From the NCBI GenBank assembly GCA_026874595.1, contig CM049317.1, forward strand, positions 39,336,401 through 39,400,400: a stretch of 64,000 nt of DNA, in the 5' to 3' direction. Positions 47,327 to 58,127 of the stretch are shown here, one piece after another. The translations under genes were made by a program, and so were the position numbers. The notes beneath the pieces are model-generated. The model saw nothing but the letters and a program-made list of their open reading frames with translations. It was not told where the DNA came from and ran no database searches. The stretch comes from Sipunculus nudus. Its lineage: Eukaryota > Annelida > Sipuncula > Golfingiida > Sipunculidae. Within the stretch, counting starts at the first letter, position 1; the number at the start of each line of letters is the position of its first letter.

Positions 47327-49632
47327 ATAAGTGAAACGTTGGATACGTTAAATGAATTTAATTTACTTTATACTAAGTCATTAAAAACAATTATTTGAAG
47401 TTTTAAAAAACGAAAAACTGCCCTTTTTCATTCTTGAACTTCAGAATATTGATTTACAAAAGAATCAACTTTTATTGATTAATGAGAGAAAAAGGTATTA
47501 GATAGCCATTACCACATTACATCTCTGGTAAACATGTAGTTTTAATTTCAGTTTAACCTTAAATAATTTGCAGACTACAAACTAACAAAACATGACTCCA
47601 CAGATATGGATATCAAAATACACCTTTTGCATTTTTCCACTTCATATATACGATCTGACAATTTGTAAATTGTGAATTTGTATAAATGGGTACAGATGTG
47701 CAATTTATTATATTTCCAAAACAGAGTTTACAACTGGAAACTCATGAACAAAGTTGAGACAAAACGTAAAAGCAGACATTGAAGTCAGACAATGCATATT
47801 ATGTGTATTTTTTGTATTTACAGTTTGAAGCGCAATGATTATATTTATTCATCAGGAATGTGTGACAAGTTCACCAACTCGATTTTGCATACCCAGTCTG
47901 CTCCCCTCTTTCGGGCATTTATATTCAATTAAAGATTCCCCTAAAACCAAAAAATAAAGAAGGTCTTTTGATCGCCTTTTTTCCCACAACAGTTAAGCAT
48001 CTTTTAAATAAAAATATTATTGTGATCCAGGTAAACTCTAAATTATTTTGGATTTTTTTTTCTGGGTCTTCTCATAAGTCCGTCTATAACTGTTGAGTAT
48101 AGCTGCTAACAGACGAATCAACCAACGTTGATAATTACGTGATAAACCTTGCTTCACAGAGGATTCATTTACTCAGCAAATAAAGACTCTTCTGGAGCAA
48201 GTAGTAAGAGTGGGGAATTCATAGCAAAAGAATAAATGATTTGGAAATTATTTTTTTTCTATCAATCAATTTAAAAATAAAAATAAGACTTGGGTATATT
48301 AATAATCTCTTTTTAAGTTGTCGTATAGGTATGAACATGAGATGTGAGCACAAGTGCCCAACGATGTAAACATTTCATTCATTATTTAATCTCAAATAAT
48401 CAATCAGTCATATAATAAAGACACAACTACATGTAAACATTAAAGTGCATTAAACATCATTGAAAAAGGCAAACAAATAACTCGTGATTGAATATCATTC
48501 TCTAACTACTTTTTAATATATTACTAAATAGCGTTCATTTTGATTAACTGGTATAGCTTAAATTACTTTTCCATATGTGCAGTTGCTTCTTTAGTCTATA
48601 ACTTGCTTTTATATGTTCAAACGTCAGATCTCTTTTATTTATACTTCTGAAGTATAAAATGCATTTTTTTCGTTCGCATATTTATGCATTATCATTTCCA
48701 TATTTATTTGGTAATTTATACATTTGTAATCAATAATAAATCTTCTATAAAAGGATGCTAAAAGTATAAAACATTGTCAGTTTACTAAAGTTTCATGTAC
48801 CGTTTTGTACATTTTTTCTTTTAAAGAGTGACAAGGACAAATAATTTCAACACAGATTCCCCATTTAGAATTCAACTGATATATACAGCCAAAATCCCAG
48901 TCCCCCATACATGTTATTTATGACAAGGCAGTAAATTTCCACTGCCTATCATGAAAAACAAATGATATGATGTAACTATATTCAGACATTGTTTATTATT
49001 TTTTATTTGAATGATAATGTATTGATGTTTTGTTAAAAAGAGAAAATGATTTTTATTTCTAGGATAAAGAGAGGTGAAAAAGGCTTGCTTTATATTTAAT
49101 CGCTTAATCATGTTCACAAGCAAGATGTCGAAGCCCAAGGACAACTGGAGCATTGCTTAAGAAATGCTTGAGGGAGCCATGGATGATAGATTCTGTAATT
49201 CGAAATTTTTAACATCTATAACCAATGTTGGAAAATGCCAAATTAATTATTTAAAAATACAAAAGGACCTAGGGCCACAGGGCCATATGTTTACCAGGAA
49301 AGTGTGGCATCAGTGATGGTGTGGGACGGACCGACGGATTTTGAAGGACAGGTTGACAAAAGGACGGAGGGACTGACAAACGCGGCCCATTTTAGTAGTC
49401 CTCTTAACGGCCGGGGAATAAAAAGATGCCTGATCCTGGTGTAGACATGCGCCTCTCCTAAAGATTCCTTGGGTTTTCAACTTTTAATTGTTTCAGTTGA
49501 AAGGTATTTGTAAGACGGGAACTGAAATAATGTAATGAAAATCCTCTCTGATAAAAAATGATTACAATGTTTCCAACCTGGAAGGGGGGGGGGGGGCTTC
49601 AGCCCCCAAAGCTCCCCCTCTGGATCCACCCC
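47068..49632. mobile_element. 2.6-kb element with GGGGYGGATCCAGA inverted ends
   Basis: The left end 'caggggcggatccagaattt' (from 47066) is mirrored by 'ctggatccacccc' ending at 49632, with G-runs and C-runs just inside. The element splits a dispersed repeat: left flank 47041-47065 and right flank from about 49633 ('ttttcctcttaggcttta') correspond to the uninterrupted paralogue at 52860-52900. The interior holds two long AT microsatellites and AT-rich DNA without a transposase, so it is non-autonomous. CAGGGGCGGATCCAG-like ends suggest hAT or a related group, but I could not fix the target duplication; CCTTT near both borders is a candidate. Confidence 0.7.
47121..47313. repeat. Two long (AT)n microsatellites
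   Basis: AT dinucleotides run from about 47121 to 47193 and again as TA from about 47261 to 47312, separated by about 65 bp of unique sequence. The IYIYIY frame across them is meaningless. Confidence 0.95.
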
Positions 49633-49804
49633 TTTTCCTCTTAGGCTTTATCTCCATTTAATATTATTTTATATTTTAACCTTCAAGGACAACTTCAGCT
49701 GAGCACAGTGACCAAGGGGTCCCTTGTTTAAATAGGGTCAGTCAAATGCTTCATTGTTCAGCCAGTTTATTCTGATCATGTACAAATACTTTCTTTGTCT
49801 TCAG

Positions 49805-50026
49805 CAAGTTATACAAATGGGATTGGGAAGTGCCAGTCCTTGCAAGCCCAGGAATCCCCTGACCAGAAACCACAAAGATCAAGACTAAAAACAAATGGTA
49901 CCATTTCTGCATACCGGCCCAAGTGGCGCCCATCTGCTGTCACAGCTACTGTCAGCCAGGAAACATCTGATTCTGACACCAGCCATGACACTGCCATCCT
50001 GACAGGGAAACCAGCCCTTGATGATG
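49805..50026 (+). CDS. Ser/Thr-rich exon of the RING protein gene
   Basis: A 222-bp exon follows an acceptor with a T-rich tract (TTTCTTTGTCTTCAG, ending 49804) and ends at a consensus donor (GATG|GTGAGT, 50027). It starts in phase 1 and ends in phase 1, the same as the RING exon at 33295, so splicing gives a continuous frame with Ala at the junction. The product is hydrophilic and probably disordered: SYTNGIGKCQSLQAQESPDQ, then a basic patch (KPQRSRLK), YRPKWRPSAV, then an acidic Ser/Asp/Thr stretch (QETSDSDTSHD). Composition and codon choice look like real protein, unlike the repeats on either side. No catalytic domain is seen; it is probably a linker beside the RING. The gene must continue downstream. 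Confidence 0.65.
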
Positions 50027-50176
50027 GTGAGTCACACACAAAGCTAATCCTCATCCCTTCATTCATCACAAACTGATCCCTCTGAGGGTTTTGCCTAATA
50101 CCCACAAGGATCAAGGACCAGATGATCCCTGTCAGTCTTAACCTGATCCCCATATATTTTGTGTATATATATAAAT

Positions 50177-50201
50177 GTGTGTGTGTGTGTGTGTGTGTGT
50201 G
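50177..50201 (+). repeat. (GT)n microsatellite
   Basis: About twelve GT dinucleotides in the intron after the exon ending at 50026. Confidence 0.9.
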
Positions 50202-50269
50202 AAATGGGCCAATTAAGTGCACCACAGCAAAATTGATGGGGCTTCTACAATTTAGGTAAGTTTATGTAT

Positions 50270-51165
50270 GTTTTTAGCTCAGCTGACTGCAAGTGATTGA
50301 GATGTAGATATGATCCTTTGTCCGCTATCTCACCATTAGACAGTCATGTTTTGAAACCATTGGACATACCATGGAAACCAAAATTTTATATACAGTTAGT
50401 TGTCCCTAAGCACTCCTACAAAACACAATACTGGATGACTGTGACTTCATTCCTCTGAAGTAGTATTGTTACTCTCCAGGTCTACCCAGTATCAAAACCA
50501 CTGTTATTTTGATCATATTTAGCATAAATAAAAATCTGTATATTTCCTATGTAAAAAATCAGGCCAGTATTGCATACTTTATAGAAAATATTGAAAAGAA
50601 CATAATGTACCTTGTCAAAAAAGCTTGAAAGATATATACTCATTTAACATGGTGAATTTTTTAGCTCAGCTGACTGAATCTCATTTGAGCTATAGTGATC
50701 AATCTTTGTCTATCATGCATCCGTCTGGGTGTCTGTCGTGCCGGCCATCTGTCCATCCACCCATACACAAATTTGTTTCCAGATGATAACTCCAGTTTGG
50801 ATTGACATATGCATTTCAAATTTGACTTATGTATTGCCCACCACAAAGCAAGAATGTTAATGATTTTGGGGTCATGAGGTCAAGGATCAAGGACACAGGA
50901 CCCACTTTTTTAATAAGATTTTGGAAGCATTTAAGCCAAATTTTTCATCCTGAATCTTCCATCTTGCTCATATGGCTGGCCTACCAAAAGAAGAGGTACC
51001 TAATTGAATCCACCAAAACAGAGTTTTGCGGAGAACTCCTCTGTAACAACTGGGCAGAATTTTTTGAAAATTCAGGATTATGATTGGGTCACATGTGAAC
51101 TGCTGCGCCCTCATTTTTGGTTGACCTCTGACCTTTCCTCTCTGCCCAGCGTCCATTTGTGTGTC
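50270..51165 (+). repeat. Two truncated family B heads
   Basis: Hairpin starts lie at 50276 and 50663. The first continues with 'cctttgtccgctatct', 'ttgaaaccattggacatacc' and 'aaaatcaggccagtattgca'. The second continues into different text ('gtttccagatgataactcca') after about 100 bp, so it belongs to a related subfamily. Confidence 0.7.
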
Positions 51166-51172
51166 TGTTTCC

Positions 51173-52030
51173 ACACATAAACCCACATATCTCGGGAACT
51201 GTTTGACCGATCAGGCTAAAAATTTTACACAAATGTAGCCCTTGGATAGCTTTATAACATGCATTAAAAATGGTGGTGCCACCTGCAACCATTTTTGCAC
51301 AGCATCCGTCTGTCTGTCTGCCGTGGAATAAAATCACTCATATCTCTGCACTGGTTTGACTTATCTCCCTAAAATTTTGCAGGTTTATACATCTTGGATA
51401 GCTTCCTGGATTTTGTGGCAGGTGGCACCACCTACATTTAATGTTTAAGCTGCAGACATTCAGGCTTATATCTCGGGAACCATTTGACCGATTGGGCCAA
51501 AATTTTGCATGTGTATAGATCTCACATAGCTCTTTATTATACGCAAAACTGGTGGCACCACCTTCAACTGTTTTTGCACAGCATCTGTCTGTTTGTTTGC
51601 CACGGGAGAAAATCACTCATATCTCAGCAGTGGTTTGACTTATCTGCCTAAAATTTTGCAGGTTTATACATCTTGGATAGCTTTCTTGATTTTTTGACAG
51701 GTGGCGCCACCTACATTTACATTTACGCTGCAGGCATCCAAGCTCATATCTCTGGAACCGTTTGGCTGATTGGGCCAAAATTTTGTATGTGTATAGATCT
51801 CCCATAGCTCTTTATCATACGCAAAACTGTTGACGCCACCTGCCACCATTTTTGCACAGCATCCGTTTGTTTGTCTGCCATGGGCTAAAATCACTCATAA
51901 CTCATTAGTGGTTTGACTTATCTGCCTAAAATTTTGCATGTTTATACATCTTGGACAGCTTTCTGGATTTTGTGGTAGGTGGCGCAACCTACATAAACAT
52001 TTCAGCTGCAGACATCCAGGCTATTATGCA
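51173..52030 (+). repeat. 279-bp tandem repeat, about three copies, with paired near-palindromes
   Basis: The word 'aaaatcactc' recurs at 51330, 51609 and 51887 (periods 279 and 278). Each unit has two half-units, one ending in 'tggtggcaccacct' and one in 'caggtggcgccacct', after 'aaaattttgca' and 'tatatctcgggaac'-like phrases. Near-palindromes are at about 51270, 51421, 51551, 51700, 51833 and 51978. Minus-strand frames of 62-92 codons are translations of the unit. Confidence 0.9.
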
Positions 52031-53430
52031 ACACACCTTACTCTATTTCCCTTTGCCACTCAATCCATGCCTCACTTCACCTTTCCTACTCTGATTTTGG
52101 CGGATACACGTAGTTGCTTGTTGACTACCCATATTCTAGTTTTTGTGTTGTGTGCACCCATGCCAGAATTGCAGCAGTGATGTTTGTTTAATTGTTTCTT
52201 GTTCTAAGTGTTTAGCACTTGCATTGTTCATATACATGTTACACGTTCTTGAAAAGTAATGGTCCAGCATTGAAGCATTACACCTGGTGTAATCTCATTG
52301 CACAGGTTCGCATTAGGCCTGTAGGCCTTGTTAAATATTTTATAATTATGAATCAGCTTTTTTTTCCTCTAAGCACTGTTGAATTAAATTTCATTTGCTG
52401 TATGTATATGCAGAGGTGTTGTAACTCCCATAAATTCCCCTCCCATTTGCTATTGAGTCCTTGCACCGGGGCCTGTGCACTGGGACATTAGTTTTATTGC
52501 AACTGGATAAAATTGAAAAAAAAAAAATTGTTTTAAACATCATTTATTATTTTTCTGCCTCAACAGAATGGGAAATAAAGTACTCACCCTTGTTTGTCCA
52601 TCTCTTTATCTATTTTTAAATATTTGATAATTATGAACCAACCTTTTTAAATTCTAATCACTAATGAATTTAATTTCATATCCTGTATGTATATGCAGAG
52701 ATGTTGTAACTCTGCCATTCGGGAACATTCATGGTAATACTGCAGATCTCATGATTATAAACTGCTCACATGCTTCAATTTCAACATAAGAAAACACGTG
52801 GTCAGATCACAAAATATTATTTGCAACAATTCCTTTCTCATCAATTCAAACCAATCATATCAACCAATTATGGTCTAAATCACCTTTCCCTCTCCATTAT
52901 TTACTATTTTAGATTTTTACTTTCAAGTTCAACTTCAGCTGATACCATGGGTATTTTGTTTTATAACAAAATAAATTTTCAGGTCTTGAATCCCAGGCTC
53001 TACATATTGCAGATTTATAGTTATTAATTAAATTTTTGTTTATATTTAAATCTGATAATATATTAGGATCTAACACAAGTGCCTGTCGACATGTTTTCAT
53101 GTTTAATAAGGATTAAATACTTTTTAGCATTTCATTCATATCTCTGAAAGTTGGCAATGCCTTGCCATGCATAACACTGGTAAACTGAGTCAATCTAGAA
53201 TATTGGTCAAACTTTTATGGGATTTAATTTTTAGCTCATATATTTAAATATTGAGAACTATTGATTACATTTGCAAATTTTGTTTAAGAACACTTGATAT
53301 AACACTTAGGCCTATCACCATGGAAATTTGTTAACAGCATTTTATTTCAGTTAATAAATGAAACATGTATTTTTTATACTTCAACCTATCTCCACTTAAT
53401 GCCTTATTCTGTAATTTACAGGGTTTCATA
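52031..53430 (+). repeat. Dispersed repeat remnants and spacer
   Basis: Includes 'cattgcacaggttcgcatta' with 'ggcctgtaggccttgtta' (like 46575-46620 and 23960-23990), family C-like 'tttctgcctcaacagaatgg', and the uninterrupted paralogue (52765-52950) of the repeat split by the element at 47068. No gene is seen. Confidence 0.55.
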
Positions 53431-53850
53431 TACTGTGGTTGGCTTCATATTCGCAATTTCTCAATTTTGAATGTTTCACGAGGGGTTTCATTTTCGCAAT
53501 CTCACCAGAACCTATGTAAAATCTTTTGTAAAGGCATTCCTGTGTGTATTTAAAATGAGAATAAGACATGAGTTTGTAATATTCTACTCCTATAACTATG
53601 GGCCCAGACACACAGCATAGGTAGTTTAGTTCAGATTTAAGGGAACGTTTTACCAATACCTGCATGGATGTAATTTATTATTAAATTTCTCACTGTTATA
53701 ACCTTTTCAAGTACAAGAATTGGTTACACTAAATAAAAGGACATACTCATTTGGCCAATTATTCTTGAGGGTTTCATTTTTTCACGATTATTTCGCATTC
53801 GCAAATATTGGGAAATTTAAACCCTCACAAACAAAAAGGCAACCACAGTA
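53431..53850. mobile_element. 420-bp mariner-like MITE with TA target duplication
   Basis: The left end TACTGTGGTTGGC (53431) is mirrored on the right as GGCAACCACAGTA (53838-53850), a 13-bp inverted repeat with one mismatch. TA flanks both ends (53429-53430 and 53851-53852), the target duplication of Tc1/mariner elements. The words 'gggtttcatttt' and 'cgcaat' recur internally. It is non-coding. Confidence 0.8.
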
Positions 53851-53852
53851 TA

Positions 53853-54282
53853 TCCTCATTAGGCATATTTACATGAATTTTATAGTAACTTAGTTGAAAT
53901 ACTGATACTTTTTACAAATATTTGACCATGAGAGGCTCCTGCATATTTCATGTAGTCCATAAAATTGCTCAGTCAACAATTGATCGCTGGATTTTAAGCA
54001 AATATTGGAAGAATCAAATTCAGCTGAGTGCAGTGACCCACAGGTCCCTTGTTTTTAGGGATGGGGTCAATGGATAGACATCAGCATGCTTTTAAGAAAG
54101 CCATTCTAGTTTAAATTATACCAGTTCTTTATCAATCTTATTCTTCTCCTGTACAACATCATGATTGGATTCAGTCTTCACATATGTATGATCCATCAAC
54201 CTGAGGAAGAACCCCGTCAGATTGTGTGTCAGAAAGGCAAAGGTCAAGTTCATACCTGAAGTTATCTCAATTTGGTTTTCAG
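53853..54282. other. Spacer with a repeat-end motif
   Basis: At 54023-54053 the sequence CAGCTGAGTGCAGTGACCC and AGGTCCCTTGTTT is a variant of the end motif seen at 30760 and 42412, with the palindrome broken. The rest is AT-rich intronic-type DNA. Confidence 0.45.
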
Positions 54283-54317
54283 ATGATAAAATTCCTGCTA
54301 TGAAGGGAAGGCTATAA
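54283..54317 (+). CDS. Candidate terminal exon of the RING protein gene
   Basis: A good acceptor (CAATTTGGTTTTCAG, ending 54282) precedes a frame that, in the required phase 1, reads DDKIPAMKGRL and then TAA at 54315-54317. It would extend the acidic end of the previous exon (PALDD) and give a protein of roughly 155 residues. The exon is very short and the phase match has a one-in-three chance of being accidental. A competing candidate, also phase 1, starts at 54824 after TTTAG and reads FGALVTWPHMDHKHPHGS and on to a stop at about 55000. At most one is likely to be real. Confidence 0.22.
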
Positions 54318-55918
54318 TGTCATGCTAGTCAGCTGATCAACATGGCCCATGAGTTTTTTTTTTTTTTTAAATGTTCAGCTCTCAGCAGTCCTTAAAGGTG
54401 TGTTCAACTTGTGCACAGGCATTAGGCATACCATTAGAGAAAAATAGGGTGTTCATTATGTATGTCCAGTCATATCTCTGTTAACATACAAAGTATTTAT
54501 AAGAGAGTCAGCCGAGCAATCCTACAAAACTCTCATTGGCATATGTGTGATATCTAAACAAGTAGCACTACAAATGCAAACTGTTAAAAATTCCAGAAGA
54601 TTTAAGCTTGATGGCAAGTTTGTTTTATTTGCAAGCTGTTCGGTATTATAGAAAATTTAAACCTGGATTCCCTAAATATTTTTTTTAAAGAAATCTGTGC
54701 AGGTTCTGCAGTTTAAATGGAGTAACAGTATTAGATTTCAGGAAGTTTCTTGTATGAAAAGAATAATGCTTCATTTTCCAGTATATTGCCATATGGGGGA
54801 AAAAAATGGCAGTTGGCCTTTAGGTTTTGGGGCCCTTGTGACTTGGCCCCACATGGATCACAAACATCCTCATGGATCAGCAGGACAGACCTCTGGCTCT
54901 GAGCATGAGCCTTTCTTTACTTCCAGAATAATATGGCGCATCACCTGCAGTCTGACAGACTGTTTTGGTCAAAAAAGAACTACACTATGTTTTAGTTCAT
55001 AAACTACATATTAATATGATAATCTCATAATAATGAGAATTGATTATGATAATGAGCATTTTAATATGTTCTAATGTTTAATTTCATTGCATAATAAGTT
55101 AAGTTGTCATCTTTTATATATTGTTTATCTAATACTTCTTCAGTTAAAATTTGACCCCCCCCCCCCCACACACACACACACAAAATGAATGGTGAATGTT
55201 ATATTAGTTTTGAAGTCTGCCAACAGATGCCAGCAGCTTCAAAGCTGTGAAAACTAACTGTCATCAAACCAAGCAGCACTGGGTGAGTGTGTGTGACAGG
55301 TGTTCATGTCATAAATGAAGGGAGGCAAGGTTTTATACACTTGATTCAGATGGGTTAGGGTGTAATTGTTCTTCAACCAAATGATAATCTGAGTAGTGGC
55401 CTGACTGTTCCCATAGACATGATGAAAGGACTGATATTGTTGCACTTCTATGGCTTACATAGGCTTGAGTCAAACAGAAACAAGTGTCAGTGGCTTTATG
55501 TCAGTATTCACCAGCTGTAGTCATAATTATTGGAAGTGCCCTTGTGTAACCCATGCAGGAAATCAACTGAAAATACTCAGTGTGTCCCAGAATTTGTACT
55601 TTAAATTTTTAGAATGTGAAACTGAAGAAAATACACAATAACTAGATTACAGATGAAAAAATTGCATAGAAATTACAAAATAATTGTAGATTACAGATGT
55701 CAAGATTCCATAGCATCTGTACTTAATAATGTAAGTACAGTATTTACATTGGTATGAGACTTTTATCCCAACATTATTTTGTTACAGAACCTAATAACAA
55801 CATATCACATAGTCCTGACGAGCAAAAATTTTGTTACAGAGAAAAAAAAATCAGATTCTGTAACACTAGGCAGTGTGAAATGTCTAGGGGAATGAATAAA
55901 GAAGTCAGTGTTTTTTTT
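54318..55918. other. Spacer with weak exon-like frames
   Basis: The 101-codon frame at 54697-55002 contains the alternative exon candidate. A consensus-like donor (GG|GTGAGT) lies at 55279-55285 on the plus strand after the phrase 'accaagcagcactg'. A C-run plus (CA)n is at 55156-55183. The remainder is AT-rich. Confidence 0.3.
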
Positions 55919-56835
55919 TGTTAACAAATAATTATAATTTATTCTTAAAACAATCATAACATTACAAACACTAAATCAATACAATTACACAGTAAAACAA
56001 TAAAAATGTACAGTACCAGAGTGTCCGGATCCTAGGCTTTTCTGGATACCACCACTGTCACAGTTCAACAAATCCTTTAAAACATATAATCCAGATGAAC
56101 TGTTCACATTAATCTTCTCAAAGAATGTAATCTCGAAATCAATCTGTTGTAATCAAAAAGTAAAGTTCTGGCAAAAAAGGTAAACTGAAGACTGTATAAA
56201 ATCTGTTACAAATTTCAAAGAATATCTATAAGTTCTGCAATTATCGGAAAGGCCCCAAAACTGACTTCTGTGTCCGCTGGAATTTTTCTCTCTCTTCTCT
56301 GCCAGCTCTAAACACAGCCCCTACAACTTTATATCGGAAAATACCAGAAATTGTAAACTCCAAAGAACAATACACACATTACAGGAACAGACTTAAAACA
56401 TCTAGAACAAAGAACGCTGTGTTTCTTCACTTCAGACCCCACACGCGAGCCAGGCCAACTCGCACATCTCCCATGGCAACGAACTATGCTTGCCTAACAG
56501 ACACATGTAACACTCCTGTGCACTTTAAAACAAACACCTATAACAATTTGCATGAGATGGATCCAATGCAAGTAAAATTTTGATGCAACTTGTGAGTATC
56601 CTACCCCATTATGCCAAGTAAATACAAGTAAACTGCCCATATGACAAATATTCTGATTGCATATATTAATGGTTATATTGTTACATAAACACTTTGCTGT
56701 GGGAAAAATCTTGAGCTCATCCCAGATTCGAACACATATCAATGGCACACATGTCCGGCATTCGAACAACTTCACTATAAAAGCAAGTTTCTCTAGTGAA
56801 ACAGTTTGGTCCACATTTATGTGCATCCCGTAACA
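55919..56835 (-). mobile_element. Possible LTR (solo or terminal), minus strand
   Basis: Read on the minus strand, the segment begins TGTTACGGG and ends TTGTTAACA, so its ends are TG..CA and form a short inverted repeat (TGTTA/TAACA), as LTRs do. In order it holds a TATA-like box (GATATAAAG, about 56325-56335) and, near the 3' end, AATAAA (about 55938-55943). The length (917 bp) fits a large Gypsy-type LTR. No 5-bp target duplication, primer-binding site or second LTR is visible. An alternative is the 3' untranslated region of the minus-strand exon just upstream, since AATAAA is followed closely by an A-run. Confidence 0.4.
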
Positions 56836-56881
56836 CAGCCCTCTTTAGAGATCTTAATAGTGTTCTGCTTTCAAAATGAGA

Positions 56882-56993
56882 TTAATTATTCTTCCCCCCC
56901 AAACAGACATTGTTTTCAGTGGCATCTTCTGTAGTCATCGTCTCAAGGATATCTTGTAAATGTGATAGCTTTTGAAGGGCAACATAAATTTTT
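56882..56993 (-). CDS. Terminal coding exon of an unknown minus-strand gene
   Basis: On the minus strand a T-rich acceptor ending in CAAATTTCAG (at 56994) opens a 112-bp exon that ends with TAA at 56882-56884. It reads KIYVALQKLSHLQDILE, then TMTTEDATENNVCLGG and KNN. The first half has the heptad-like pattern of an amphipathic helix and the second half is polar, as expected of a protein C-terminus. The preceding exon would have to end after two bases of a codon. I found no convincing upstream exon between 57000 and 64000, so most of the gene would lie outside the window. It could also be the C-terminus of a retroelement polyprotein, given the LTR-like segment 47 bp downstream. Confidence 0.4.
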
Positions 56994-58127
56994 CTGAAAT
57001 TTGAAACACAAATTGTTTTTACCAAAATCTAGGACAAGTTTGAAAACCCTTGACCTTGATCTTCAAGGTTAAATTTGCCTAAATATAAAATTTTTGTGAA
57101 CTCAAAAACTTTGAAGTATCACACATGTAGTCCTCAAATTTTGCACAAGTTCTTGGATAAGTAAAAAAAATCTGGTGACCTTGAATAACTTGGATCTTCA
57201 AGGTCAAATAAGCTGAATTATAGTTCATCCAGACTGGCCCAGTCAGTGGAAAGGTTAATACTTAATTCCCCCTACTAACAGAGTCATAAAATTCTTGCTG
57301 TATCGTGCCAGTCCTGCTACCTCCGAGCACATTATATAAAACTAAATTACAGCTCTCTGGAAGACATTTTCATTGACTGGTAAGGTCCACCGGTTGTGGA
57401 ATGGTCAGCACAACACATCACCCCCTGTCTGGACTAAGATATTTTCCAGTGACATCAGCAGGAATTGGTGGTCTTTCCCAGAAATCTTCTTTAATCAAAC
57501 ATGGTTCATTTAGCCATCACCTATTGTGGGCTTCCAGTTGGCCACTAATATCTCCATTTAACCAGTATTAATATCATTAGACCTTCGCATATGTCGAGTC
57601 CAGTGAGACTTTCAACAATATAAACCTCAGCCTCAGTGATACCAGGTGTTATATTTACAACTTATCAGATCATCACTGTTCAGAGTTGGCCAGTTAAAAC
57701 AAAATGTAACAAATCTCTGGCTCAGCCACTCAGTGCAGCATGCAGCCGAATATCTCGTGTACACGTGACTAACACTGTCAAAATGTAATATATGAACCCA
57801 TTGACTTAAACCATTGTGATGATCCAAATGTTGGCAGCTTGGCAGTGGCTTAGGGAACTAATACATAGGTAACACAAATGCTTGGCTTGCCCTCCGGGCA
57901 GAGGGAACTTGATCTATTTTTACAAAATCATTGCAATAATGTCTACAATGCATTCACATTTGGCCCATTGACCGAAATGTTTGTCCCGCAGAGATATATC
58001 TCAAAGGTCATGAAGGTCCATGTGTGGACTGCTTGTACATAATTTTACTACCACATGTGGATCTGTCAGTTGCCTATGGGACTGCTGTTGGCATTCTCAT
58101 AACAAAGATGCCATTCACATAAAGCGC
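56994..58127. other. Spacer, no clear exon
   Basis: At 57050-57210 'ccttgatcttcaaggtt' and 'cttggatcttcaaggtcaaa' recur, like the 'gaccttgaccttgaa' phrases of the repeat at 6600. The stretch 57230-57900 is of more even composition but shows no splice-bounded frame with protein-like content on either strand. Confidence 0.35.

Noticed and set aside
46857-47327. 156-codon frame ending in long IYIYIY runs
   Set aside because: Driven by (AT)n microsatellites inside a mobile element.
49795-50076. Calling 49795 a start codon for a separate short gene
   Set aside because: The triplet is TTG, lies in the pyrimidine tract before a splice acceptor, and the frame continues past a consensus donor; an internal exon is the better reading.
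51089-51894. Minus-strand frames with conserved KFWPN, YTHAKFW and similar segments
   Set aside because: They recur at 279-bp intervals because the DNA unit repeats; frames are broken between units.
56690-56830. tRNA-like or SINE B-box (minus GTTCGAATC) near 56730
   Set aside because: No matching A box at the right spacing and no cloverleaf; it falls inside the LTR-like segment, which explains the region better.
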